A stretch of 64,000 nt of DNA from Apteryx mantelli (Eukaryota > Chordata > Aves > Apterygiformes > Apterygidae), in the NCBI RefSeq assembly GCF_036417845.1, contig NC_089983.1, positions 19,187,207-19,251,206 on the forward strand, given 5' to 3'. Both the position numbers and the translations under genes were made by a program. Below, piece after piece: positions 11,273 through 23,383 of this stretch (the stretch's first letter is position 1; the number at the start of each line of letters is the position of its first letter). The notes beneath the pieces are model-generated. The model was given only the letters and a program-made list of their open reading frames with translations, searched no databases and was not told the origin of the DNA.

Positions 11273-14200
11273 TACTAAGAATGGAAAACACTTAAAGGGA
11301 AATATATGCCTACATAACATACATGCCTACGTAACAATAGCTAGTGATTTTGAGTGTTTCAAGTTTTGGTCATCTAAAGATTCTTTAAAAGCGTCTCATT
11401 TTCAAAAAGAGCTGTAAATGCCTTTCTCCAGAACTGATATGCTTCTAAAGCTGTCCCACAGCCATGCAAGATCACTGACCAGTTTAGAAAACACAGGCAT
11501 TTGGGACTGGAAGATGCTGCTCCTAACTGACAGCAGGTGCATGGAAAGAGCAGAAGCGGAAGTCATGCCGTAGGCAGCAGCTCACCTGCTTAGAAGCGCT
11601 GTCCTGTGCACTGGGACTGTTTCTGAGCCCATTCTGACCTCATGCCAGATGACTTTTTTTTTCACCTGTGAGAACAACCACAGGTGCTTTTATTCCTGTC
11701 CTTTCTGTGTCCATATACTGGAAAAGCTGGCATCTTCTCTCCCTACAGAAAAGGTATAAAGACATATAGGAACAAATTACAAAAAAAAAAAATAGACAAG
11801 CCTTAGTTCAGTGATTCTAGCCTGCTGAGTTTCTTTGGGCATCTAAGCTGCTTAAGCCACACCTGTCTGGCTCACACATTGTTCAAATGTTTGCAGAGCT
11901 TCTGGACACCTTGAGCAACAGCGATTAGGCTCAAACACTTTATGAGTTTTTCCAGGTGTGTCTAAGTTGTTTCTGACCTCCTTAAATTGAAGTTTGTTTG
12001 GCTTATGGAGCTGGCAAGATCCTCTGGTGTTTGGTACTTCTAACTTCTTTTGAAGTAGGAATGGTATTTGTGAGCTTACCGGTTTTGTGGTGTCTCTCCA
12101 CACTGAAGAAGCTTGCTCAGAGCTAATAACTGCCGAAGGCCCAAATCAGCTGGCAAATAATACCTGCCTATGGCAGCTTTCCTTTGGAAAAACAGTTCTG
12201 GGCATTCAAACTTGAGGTTTAAAGAAACTGAACAAAAGCTGATGTTTCTAGACCATGTTGCTTTTAAGATTAAAAGCTTAAAAAGTTTTTTTCAAGAGCA
12301 AACCACTGTCCAAGCCAGAAGCTCATTGTCCTGTTAATGTGAAACCTTCCAACGGCAAAATGAACACACAGACATATAAAAATCTCTTTTCACTTTAATA
12401 CCAATATGATACAAATGAAAAGGCTAGGAGAGGAGCACATTGCAAGTAAAAAAAGCAGGCATTTCATGAAAACAGAATTTCAGCCTTCAATCTGGAGTCA
12501 CTCTTGTGCCTCCATTTTTCACACGTTTTATGCACTAAACTTGTACACAGTTTAGCAGGCCTAATCCTGAGGTGGAACTGCCCAGGAGTCAGTGCCTCAG
12601 ATAAGGGTGGCTCCTGGTACTGATGCCATTGCCTTGAGTAGATTTATAACCAGACTGAACTTGGCTCCACATGTCGAAAGTATGATAAAAGGCTGGTCAT
12701 AAGTAAATGGTAAGGACCACAGGGACCAACCCAACTTCTACCCTAACTTTTAGAACATGGTCTCTAGCCATAGACTACTGTGATAAAGGATGCAGTACTG
12801 TAAAACAGGATGTTTCCATGTGCAGCATACAGCATACCCTCTTCCAGTCTCAACTAGACAAGAAGAAATTACATCTCTTACTAACCACTTGTCTTACTAG
12901 CTGCAGGGACAGAGCTCTCCTGTTCTTTTACGCACCAGAAATGTATGCTATCGTCAGAACAAGCAGGATTTTCACAAGGGCTTGGCAATAGTTTCAGCTT
13001 TAGAGGAATCCCACTGACATCAGCAGAAACAGAATAGCACAGTACAGAGAGCAAGGTGTAATATTTTAAAGACCTAGGACAAGTATCACTGCAAGGGCAT
13101 TTGGCAAGTACCATTGTTGCATTTGGCATTGGATCAAAAAACTAAAACCTGCAAGTGCTTTGAAGAGAACTCCACTCTCCCCTCCTTGCCAACAGATTTT
13201 TTAAATTATTCTCTCTTACCTTGTCAGGATAGATGCCAGATTGAAAAGACCCACTTTACTAGGAGGATAGAGTGGGGAAAGTGTTACTTTATCCTTGTTC
13301 TGTTCTTCTAACTCTTTCTTTAAGCTTCTGTGGCCACTGCCAGAGACAGGAGTCCAGGCTTGTTCAGCCCTTCATCTGACTCAGTATCACAGGTCTTATG
13401 TTCACTTTTTGCCTGGCATGAAACAACCACTTGCACTCTGCTGCACTCACTGCCACTAAAATCCTCAGTTGTCAATGAGAGCTAATATTAATACTGGGAA
13501 AGGTTGAAATGACTGCATCAAAGAATGATTTGTAAAGATCTATTTGAGGTACCTCCTGCATTCCACAAGTGTCTGCAAGAATGTAGTAGGGACAAAATGA
13601 CTGTACATCCTGACTCTCCCTACATAGATATTTAAATAAGTATTACGATTTGCTTATCAGTATTTTACAAAGATAGCCCTTTAAGCAAATTGCCTTATTT
13701 TAGGGAAAGGCACTGGAAAGCTGCCTATTTATTGTGTAAATCCATCAATCAAGCATCAAAGCCCTTCACATATCTCTACCTAATTCATTCAATAGCATTT
13801 ATTTCTCAGTCTCTCCCATGTGTACATTCAGATATGGAAAAAGGCAGTAGACAAATCTTCTGAGTTAGTGAGGAAAAAAAAAAGTCATTAGACAGAGACA
13901 CATTTATACCAAGATAAATCTCTGCTATCATAAAACGTTAGATGTTTTATTTTAAAATATCTCACAGAAATAAACACTTCCTCTCACAGAGTTCCTCAAT
14001 TGTTAAGGCAATCTAAGAAGGCTAAGAAGTTTTATAATGAAGGAGAACCGTGTGTCAAAGCAGAAATGGGATAAATTTTAAAACGGAATGTTGAGAGTGG
14101 AGGGGATTAAGACCAAACCGGCATGTTTTACTGATAATGGGAATTACAAGAGACTGATTTTTATGTGTCTGTTGGGGTGAGTGAGTACAGAGGTGCACGG

Positions 14201-17200
14201 ATGAGCAATAGCAGGCTGCATGCATTGTTAAGAAAAACACTAAACCACCCAAAACGAACAGGCTCTGAAAGAGCAAGGAAAGTTTTACATAGTTTGAAAA
14301 TGCTAGATTATGGGTGTGTTGACAACAGAAAGCCTGAGCTGAACTAGTCAGAGCATGCACGTAAAAGAAAATAGGAAGCAGCAAGACACCAAAAACTTCA
14401 TGGGTCAAAAGGCAGAAGAAAGTCACAGGCTGCTTGTGTATTCCTGAAAGACTTTTAGGATGGTTTGTCCTTCCTGGACCTTCTCAATATTAGGATGGCT
14501 TAGGTTGCCCTGTCTTTCTCATTATTTTCCTGGTTAAAATCAATGGCAATGGTTTCAAACACAAAAAAGGCCGTCTCTGCCAAGAAGTCAGTACTCTCTT
14601 CAGTGCTGATACAATGTCTGCTCCAGTGCTTGGTTATGACATGCCGGGTTAGAGAAGCAGTTCTTGTGAATCCTTCTGTCCTCAATACCTTTGTTAACAC
14701 CAGTTACTAGCCCTTTTTCAAGTTTCTGGGGGACATTTTTTTACAGTGAAGCCTCACAGGAAAGATTTCATAAAACAATTGGCCATTAACCAGTTACTGT
14801 ACTCATACTCAGAGCATTAATGCAAAGAACAAGATCCTGAGCCAGTATCACTCTGTTACTGGCTTCTGGACTTTCAGTCACAGTTCGGAAAAGGCGCCTA
14901 CCAAGTACACACCTGGTTTATCAGAAGTCCTTGGTTTTCCTCAAGGGGTATAATGACAGGCCAGCCACTGTAATGGTGTTACTGCAAAAGTGTGATTACA
15001 AAGTAATAGGAAGACATTATCAGAACCTTCTTAGTACAAATAACCTCCTTTGATCTAAGAGAGCTTGACAAGCTCCTTTGACAATACACACACTAATCAT
15101 TATGGTGGCTGAGCACATCAGGGCTAACATTTAATTCCAGGAAACAAAGAACTGCTGGAATGAGTATAATTTTTTTCACACTTGTTTAATACTGTTAACA
15201 AATCATTTTTCCAAGAGTGCTTTGTCAAGTCCCAGAATAATTATTAGAGGTTCCTGTATAGACGTAACATTTAATACGAATGTAAATCTTAAAGTGCAAG
15301 ACAGACAACACATACGTAACCATAAATAAGACATTGTTCTCATAGCTTCTTTACAAAACCGTACCATGTGATGTGAATTCTAATAACAGACACAGTGGGT
15401 TGACTTTATCTATTACTTCTCTTTCCTTTTCAAGCTCTGTTAAGATTTTTTTCTCTTTATAATCAAATAAAGTGATTTCGAATGATGTTTAAAGTTCATT
15501 ACACTGGGTAAGTCCTCTATTTCCCCACAGGACAGACACAGCAAAAAAAAACCCTGGTCCTACAAGATTAGGACTTGCCTGCCTTTCTCTAACTGGTGAG
15601 GACTGTTCAGCTGCCAATGAAGTCTTAGATACATTTCTGAGACTATCAGTTAGGATGCCAACAGTAGCGGTAGGACTTGGCTTCTGTGATTTATTAACTA
15701 AAGACTAGGCTAGGATCACCAAACTGTTTACCACAGACCATCCCAAATCAAAAGAAAGTAATAGTATTTGACAGCTGTTGAGCTGACCTGCATATAAACC
15801 AGTGGTCTAAGAGCCAAAAGTGCTAATTTCTGAGACATTGTGTAAAACCACATGCCAGTTTCTGGCATTTCCATCCACTAGTCTAATTTGTCCTTTGTGC
15901 ATCTTTTCAGGGGGAATGCCTTTCCCCCGCCATCCTGGCATAAACACAGGCTCACTCACCTCAGTGCTACCACCTGCCTGTCCTATATCATGCAAAATCT
16001 TTAATAGGATTTTAGAGGGGAGACTAGAAAGGATAAGGGCAGAACGTATGGGTTATGGATAGGATGTGTCCCGTTCTAGACTTACAGAGCCTAGACAGAA
16101 AAGATACTTTAGTTTACAGCATAAAATCCTTTCTGCAGAGTTTTCCATCTCCTCAGGCCCCACATACATTTTGTGACGAGAGGGAGTCCTGAACACCAGG
16201 ATGGCAAAAGGTGTCCCACTACCAGAAACCCAAGACGTTGATTTGGTAGCGGAAGCCATGAAAGAACTCAAGCTCCAACTGATCCTTATGGTTAGGATCT
16301 CAGTTTTTCCACAGTTAAGGCAGGGGAGAATTTTACTGTCCATTTAGGCAAAATAGGAAATTCTTATAGAGAATGTAAGGAGATCCAATCCCTTTTGTCT
16401 AACAGTGGCAGGCCCAAAGTGCAATATTTAACACTGGGCAAAACACTGGCCCATCAGATTCTAAGATTTTATTAGCAATCAAATAATTACCTGTACATAT
16501 ATGCTTTCTTCTATGCTTTGTACTAGATATCATCAAAGAGTACATGCCACTTTCAAACTGTTAGTTCCACTAATCTCTGCTTTGGAACCTCCTCACAATT
16601 TTGGGAACTATCTCCATCCCAGAATAAATCCATACAAGGTATCAGTACCTGCACACCATTGCTGGACAACCTCACAGCTGCTTTAGGACCAAACAATCAC
16701 TGTCAATCTGTTATCCCCACCTCCTTCCAGCTGTGCAGTACATATAAGGAATGAAAGAGGCTACAGTTCTGATAACTGCTTCATTACCCCCCTGCAGGAT
16801 CACAGACTCTAGTCAGTACAGCTATATCATGTTCCCTGCTTTTGATTTATATCTGAAGTTATACTCTAAAATGGCAAAATATTTGGAAAACTGATGTGTT
16901 TAGAAGTTTAAAGGTTTAACTTTTCTGGTTTGCTGGCACTGTTTCTGAGTTCAAGTGTAGCCTGCTCACAAGCTCCCTCCAAGGAGCCCAGGTTTCCTGG
17001 TTGTCTCTGCTCTGCATTGTGAGCAAACCTCAACGGCTTAGAAACAGACCTACTTGTTTGGGGAACTCTGTCACTGGCATATGTATGCTCAGCCCTGGCA
17101 CTGCATTCTTCTGTGGCTTGGTACACATCCTGCTGCTCACCTGAAGCTGAGGTCTTCCAAAGTATTTGATTTCCCTGTGCTCAGCAGTTTACATGTCTGT

Positions 17201-17984
17201 GCAGGGGGCGGGCAGGATGGAGTGCTCTTTGGTTTCAGTTTTAGTGCAGGAACTGATTTTTTTTTCCCTAGGTCCTGAGCCAACTTCATATTTAACTTTG
17301 TGTAAAGAGCATCCAGGGCCTCAGATAAAGTGGATGGGAAGGGCATTTTGCAAGTTAATAAGCTTAGGGTACAGGGACATCTCCTATTGTTATAAACAGT
17401 ACCAGGCATCTTATTTAAATTACATTTTAAAAGAGACTCAGATTTCACCCTCAAAAGTTTTAGTTTAAAATGGCTTTGTTTTCCTATAGCTGTTTGATTC
17501 ATTAACTGACTGATGCAGTCCTAACATTTTCTCCTTGTATGATACAAGTCTCTGCTTCTAGAGGAGACTGGCAGGAAAGCTATTTTTGTGGGGCAGTAAA
17601 TGACTTTCTGGAATATGATATCAGATGGAACTGAAGCTGCTTTGAGGGCTCTCATGTGAAGTAACTGACAAACTGCCATGCCTGCCATTTCCGTAGGCTA
17701 TATCAATGTTCCTTTAGATAAAGAACAGGATCTCTTATCTTTTTATCAGGGAATTAAGAGGCTGTGGAAAAAATGAAGACTAACATACTAATCAGAGCAA
17801 ATTTGACATGATAAATAATAAGAGTTCCTGTTTAAAAAAAAAAAGCCTCTCTATTGCAAATTCAAAGCAAAGGAGGAATCCAGTAAGATTTGTATCACTG
17901 CTTCCTTACTACATAAATAGCTACATTTGGCACACTAAAAATAAACCAGATAAATATTTAAGGCCCACTGGTACTTAACAGAAG

Positions 17985-18085
17985 CCTGGACCTGAATTTG
18001 CTTACTATTGTGTAAATAAGGAATATCAATATCACTGAAATCAATGAATTTACACCAGAATACTTAGCCGAAATCAGAGCGAGGG
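17985..18085. repeat. Diverged palindromic MITE-like repeat
   Basis: The left arm contains TGTGTAAATAAGG and the right arm CAATGAATTTACACCAGAA, which are roughly inverted with a short central spacer. This is the layout of the same sauropsid palindromic repeat class seen at 3.7, 26.0, 29.8 and 46.6 kb. Family naming is from memory. Confidence 0.4.
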
Positions 18086-21000
18086 ACTGTGGTTCCAGCA
18101 AATGCATACACATCCTTCTCTGAACATTTTAACATCAGCAGACTGAACCTTCCTTCCATCTGACCTAAAGTTCCTTTTGATACCAATAGGAAAATGAGTG
18201 TCCAATTAATCTAGGGTTAAATGCTGCGGAAGAGGGAAAGCTGCGTAATCAGAAACTATAGAAAAAGGAAAAAGCTGTGTTACTCATACCAGTTTATTTA
18301 AAAACATTTAGACTGCCTCTCTCTCAGACACTCCTGACCCCCCACCTGTGATATAACAGGAAAGCATGTGTTATGACACATTGATTTTTCAAAAACATGG
18401 ATAGCTAGGACATAAGAATCTTGCATTAAATTTTAGATTGAATCTTAGATTAAATATGCAAATGTTTAAGAAAAAAAAAGCATGATAAAAAAGGCTGTTT
18501 TGCCTAATCAGTATAATATGACACATAAGTAACCTTTCAAAAATCATTTCCATTGTTCGTTTTTCAAGCTTAGCCTGAACAAGGACTGCAAAAGATATCT
18601 AGACTACCTACAGCAGTTTAGGAGAAATAAATATTCCTAGTAGAGCAGTATCTAGCTCAGTATCTATACATGTCATGTAAAATACAGAGATCAACATAAA
18701 ACTACTGTAACAATAAGTACCTATACTTATTTTTTTTGTAGATCATTTTTCTCCCCAAAAAATAACTCTGTATTTTGCCTGTGAAATACTTCAGACTAAT
18801 GCACTCCTGCAAAAACAGTTGGAGATGAACAAAATAGTCTGAAATGGCTCTTCTGTCTAATTTTAACTCTAAGAGACCATTTACATCAAATAAAAAGACA
18901 ACACAATGTACCTGGTAATAAATCGCATTATTTGCAAGGGCACTTATGGAACATGAATTATTTGTATTATTGGAATAAACATTCAACAGAATCCACCAAA
19001 ACATGTGAAACCATTTAAAGGGAAATACAGTAGCTCTTTATCCTAAATAAACTAAGGCAAAAAAAAAATGTTCTTAAGCAGATATAGATATTGTGTTATT
19101 CTGATTACATGGGGAAAGCTAAAGGCAGAGAGGCTGCCTGTTTTGCTATTTTTTCTTTCTTTTCCAGGAAACTAAATATTAAGTACCTGGATTACAAATC
19201 TCCTCCAACAGTTGATCCCACTTCCTTTGACGTTCACCTCCTACGAATGACACAATCCAACGCCCACATGCCAACTCTAAGAAAGAAAGAACTGCCGTAG
19301 CTTTAACAAACCTGCATCCACTTGGTTCTGGCCAAAGAAAGATAAAACACCCTGTAACTCTGCAAACAAATTATACCATTTGCTGACGTAAGAAGGGGGA
19401 GGGGAGAGCAAAGAAAAAGGAAAAAAATCAGAGGAAGCATCGTTAGTCACCAGGAGCATGTGTTGTGATTTTAATGGTATGCCTGGAAATCAAAATCCTC
19501 TACTAGCATTAGTCAGAAAGTAAACAATAGGCCGCAATAGGGTAATGGGAATCACCTCGTGGGAAGGGAGCTGGCACCCTTAATGCCTTGTCCCCAGGCT
19601 GCCAGGCTGCAAATGCCGCAGTGGCTTGGGGAGAGGGGCTGGCTCAGGTGGGGGCCAGCGCAGGCAAGGCTCTGACAAGCAGAGACTCTCACCATCAGTC
19701 AGGTACACAGCGCTAGCCTATCGGTATGGCTGTACACGCCAAATAAACATCAGCAGTGAGTAGCAGGGTTTTCTGTAGGACAGGAAGGATTCAGTGGCAC
19801 AAAGAGGATTCAGTATTATATCTAACGATGCATTCAGCTTTTAAGCGGCTAAACCAGAACATTGCAGATGATATTAAGGAGTGTTCTAGGGGCCAGAATA
19901 TATCGGGTGATATAACCCAGAGCTCCCAAAGCTTGAGATGAAAAAGAACATCAGGGTCGCTACTCTGCACTGTTGTCTGCTTCGCTCCCTGTCAACACCA
20001 AATTACTAAAATGTCAATTTGTCTAAAACACTGTGGTTGAAAATCCTGCATATTATGTCATGGGAATTTCAAACACCACTATCTAAATTCTGATGCCCAG
20101 GATCTCAGCTTTGTACCTCATCAGCACAAGACTTCTCGGGTAAATGTTTTGACTGATTCCCAGTATCGCCAACATCACTGTCAGCCACACCTAGGTTTTC
20201 CCTAGAGCTATCTCAGCCAAAAGCTGATCTCAACTCTTCTCAGCTTGTAAGATCTGACAAGGGCACAGCTTCAGTGAGTCGAGCTGCACCAATAAACAAC
20301 CTCCTCCATTCCTTCATATCATACTTGTAAGCAAACAGTTAAAAAAATAGCCTTTTAGCTCAGAATCCCAGCTTCGGCCAAAGCAACATCACCATTCAGG
20401 AAGTCAAACACACAGACACGCTTCAAATAGGAAGCTATGAAATGCAGCATAATTAATCACAGCCATCCTAGAAGGACTGCTATAACAAAAGAATAAAGTC
20501 GCTTTTATTAAGGAATTCTTAGTGTGGTAGAACACTGCCTAATAGCTGTTGCATCTTGCTTGAGTGAATATGTTCTCCTTGGAAATCAAGCAAAGGTTTC
20601 TAATAGTTTCTGACAGAGTGTGGTCCCCTAAAGCTACATTTTCCTTCTGATTCATACTGACTGACTGTAACCCTATGACAGTTATTGAAAGTTAATTAGC
20701 AGTGAAGTGCAAAGAGCTCTAGGAATGAAAATACAAGAGAGAACTGAGTGTGTCTCTTTTCCCAGAAAAAATATTGTCAGAGGTTAACATAACTGAAAAA
20801 ATATTGTAAACTGAAAAACTGAAAGGGATTCCTTTAGTAAACTTGGTTATTATTGTCCCTTTCTGTTTAGAAATACAACCCAAAGGTAATATAATTCTAA
20901 GGATTTATTAGGGAAGCAGATAAACATAATATACAGTATTCCTTTCTTCACTGCACTTCCTAAAGAAAGAGGATGATAAAAATTATATAAAGACGACACC

Positions 21001-22811
21001 CAAATTATATAAAGACAAATAAAGACAGAAATCCACTGCCGCTTCCTTTAGAGTATGAAGTTTGTCAGATGTTGCACATTATATCAAATCCAAACTATTT
21101 TTGCCCTCATTCTCCACTTCCTTAGTACTTGCGAGGAATAATCTACAGTTATATCTGTGCCCAGTGAGTGCAAAGTGGGTGTAAAAGGCTAACCAATGAG
21201 AGCGGCAGCCCCGCGCCACCCCCTCCGCACAGATGTAAATGCTGAGACAAGGTGCAAGGCAGTGGGCAGCCCCTTCAGGTGTTAAAAAAAGACCATACTA
21301 GCAGCACCAGGAATTGGATCCAGCCCTAAACAATCAAGAACAAAACTAAAAGCAACCTTTGTGCATAGAAATAGCATAACTTTAAGGACAAAGAAGGGAC
21401 GGCATTCTGACACACCAAGTAGATTGGAAAGGCCAAATGCAGGCCTCAGTATAAAAATAGACATTGGTGATACCAGAATGCCTTGGCAAAACTGTGTTTA
21501 TTGATTTTCATAGGATAGGATTAAAAAACAACACAAAAAAACAAATGCTCCAGTCCTTTCCACCTTTGACTGCTGACTATGTCCCACAAATAATCTGAAG
21601 CAACTGAAATTAGAGAGTGGGAACTGGGGCACTTTGTCTGAATCTGACCAAGTTCAGGTCTTCACAGCTCTTACGTGGGAATTTTGTTTACTGTTTAAGA
21701 CTCTTCTTGTGGATGCTCGGGAAATAAAAGTTGCTGACATTCACCTCCAAAGTATCTAATGTATGGCCTGGCCAACTGCAAGCTCTTTGCAAACATGTTT
21801 GTGACCAGACTTGGCCTTTTAGCTCAAGTTGGGCAGGTAGGAAGGAAAATAGGGGAAAGAGTGCTTAAGGGAGACAAATATCAACTCTTCTTTGTTAGAT
21901 TAGGGTGGCTGTCCTAGTGGAGGTTCAGAAAATGCTGGAAGCATGTGAGCTTGTTTTTGGACCAGTTTACATCTCAGCTTGATAAGGCCAGCCAACATTT
22001 TTGGGCAACTAGGCAGAGAAAGGACTACAACCTAATGAAAAGCTCATGAAACCACCAGTTAACACTGTCAATCTGTTCAACTGTTAAATTTGTATGTTAT
22101 CTTCTTTTTCTTTTTATGTATGTATTCTTAATTTCATTGAAGCCCTAAAACACAAAGCACAAATAAGACAAAAAGAGGTAGGATGCATCATGCAAGCAGC
22201 AATCCCAGTCCTTTCAACACTTCATTCACACAATTCACAGGAGCATCGATTTATCATGACAAAAATATTAAAATATCAAAAGAAACAGCCCACAAACCCC
22301 TTAAACTACGGATTCTTTGGGCTTCCCTCTCATACAAGTTAAAAGCACCTACTGCAATTGGCACCTGGTTCCGATTTCTCTGGTGTTTAACAACAGAGAT
22401 GACACTCAGCCCTCTCCTACCTAGATGTCCCACTTTGTGTCTCTGCTCTCCACCACGTATCTCCAGAAACCTGAAGGAACTTAGTACCTGAGGTTTCTAT
22501 CCCACCATGTTGGGAGTTGACCCAGTCCAAAAACTACCGAGTGAACAGGAAAGTGACAGCATGTCTGCAAACGCTTCAACTCCCTACGAGTCCAGGCTTA
22601 AAAAAGAAAAAACATGAAACGTAAGAGAGTAGCTACCGAATGTGTTTCCCCCCCACACCCGAAGCATCACGTCTTTAAACGCTTTGTGGCTGAAGCTGAA
22701 CACGCCAGTAGCCTACAGATTTCTGTGAACTCTCAAGTCCAATCTGAACGTTTCCTCAAACGGTAGCGCTCAAAACTGGAGTTACCACAGAACAGGAGAG
22801 GACATAAAAAA

Positions 22812-22827
22812 GGGGGGGGGGGGGGGG
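22812..22827 (+). repeat. G16 homopolymer at the CpG-island edge
   Basis: Sixteen consecutive G residues follow an A-rich stretch, about 450 bp upstream of the NEMP2 start codon. It could form a G-quadruplex, and its length is prone to sequencing error. Confidence 0.9.
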
Positions 22828-23184
22828 AAGTGGGGCATTACCGGTTGAACGCGACCCATCAGCCCCGGAGGCCCAGCCGGGCAGGGCAGGGCAGCCGCAG
22901 GGGCCCGTTCCCGGGGGAGACCCCGGGAGCCGCTTCCTGAGGCGGAAGTGACCCGAAAACACCCCAAAATTGCGCGCGAGCAGTGCCCTCGCCGGAGCGG
23001 GGGCGGGAGCAAGCCGGCCGCGGCGGGGCGCGGGCGGCCACAGGGCAGGGAGGGAGCGGGCGAGCGCCGCCCCCGCCGCCGGCCTCCTCCCCCTCCCGCC
23101 CCCGCAGGGCATTCCCGGGCCGCCGCCGCCGCTCGCAGCCTGCGGGGGAGGTGCCGCCCCACCCCTCCCCCCCCCCGCGCCATG

Positions 23185-23216
23185 CGGCGACCGTTAGGGG
23201 CGGCGACCGTTAGGGG
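23185..23216 (+). repeat. 16-bp tandem duplication next to the upstream NEMP2 ATG
   Basis: Two perfect copies of CGGCGACCGTTAGGGG (23,185-23,200 and 23,201-23,216) follow directly after the ATG at 23,182. The unit is not a multiple of three, so copy number decides whether that ATG is in frame with NEMP2. Confidence 0.9.
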
Positions 23217-23265
23217 CGGGCGGGGCGCGCGGCGCCCTCTCGGCCCCGGAGCCCCCGGCCGCCCC

Positions 23266-23383
23266 ATGAGCCCGGCGCGGCCGCCCCGCCGCTCGCAGCG
23301 CCCCCTGGCCCCGCTCCGGCTGCGGCTCTTGCTGCTGCTGCTGGCCGAGGCGGCCGGCGGCAGTGGGGAGGCGCCATCCGCAG
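23266..23383 (+). CDS. NEMP2: NEMP2 coding exon 1 (signal peptide)
   Basis: Encodes residues 1-39 plus one base of codon 40, including the [16 protein letters not shown] hydrophobic core. The donor is CAG|GTACTC. It lies inside the CpG island. Confidence 0.88.

Larger units (their letters stand above)
11273..22839. other. Intergenic region between the Tigger element and NEMP2; no gene supported
   Basis: About 11.6 kb of AT-rich DNA. Open frames are short, overlap on opposite strands and match nothing I know. Frames such as 14,500-14,700 (-) and 16,053-16,343 (-) have no partner exons. A GC-richer patch lies at about 19,540-19,720. The segment 21,150-21,270 looks like old dispersed-repeat sequence. 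A diverged palindromic repeat sits near 17,985-18,085. Regulatory elements of NEMP2 or NAB1 could lie here, but nothing in the sequence pinpoints them. Confidence 0.55.

Noticed and set aside
14500-14700. 66-codon minus-strand frame with a protein-like composition
   Set aside because: No recognisable family, no start context or splice partners, and the neighbouring DNA is ordinary AT-rich spacer.
16053-16343. 96-codon minus-strand frame
   Set aside because: No recognised domain, no exon partners; an old repeat or chance frame is as likely.
1-22839. NAB1 coding exons expected from mammalian synteny
   Set aside because: I looked for the conserved N-terminal SAM-like NCD1 region and the NCD2 repressor region and found no matching frame. 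The gene probably starts beyond the left edge.
22756-23267. Long minus-strand frames in the CpG island
   Set aside because: Very GC-rich DNA has few stop codons. The translations are Arg/Pro/Ala-rich low-complexity sequence with no domain.
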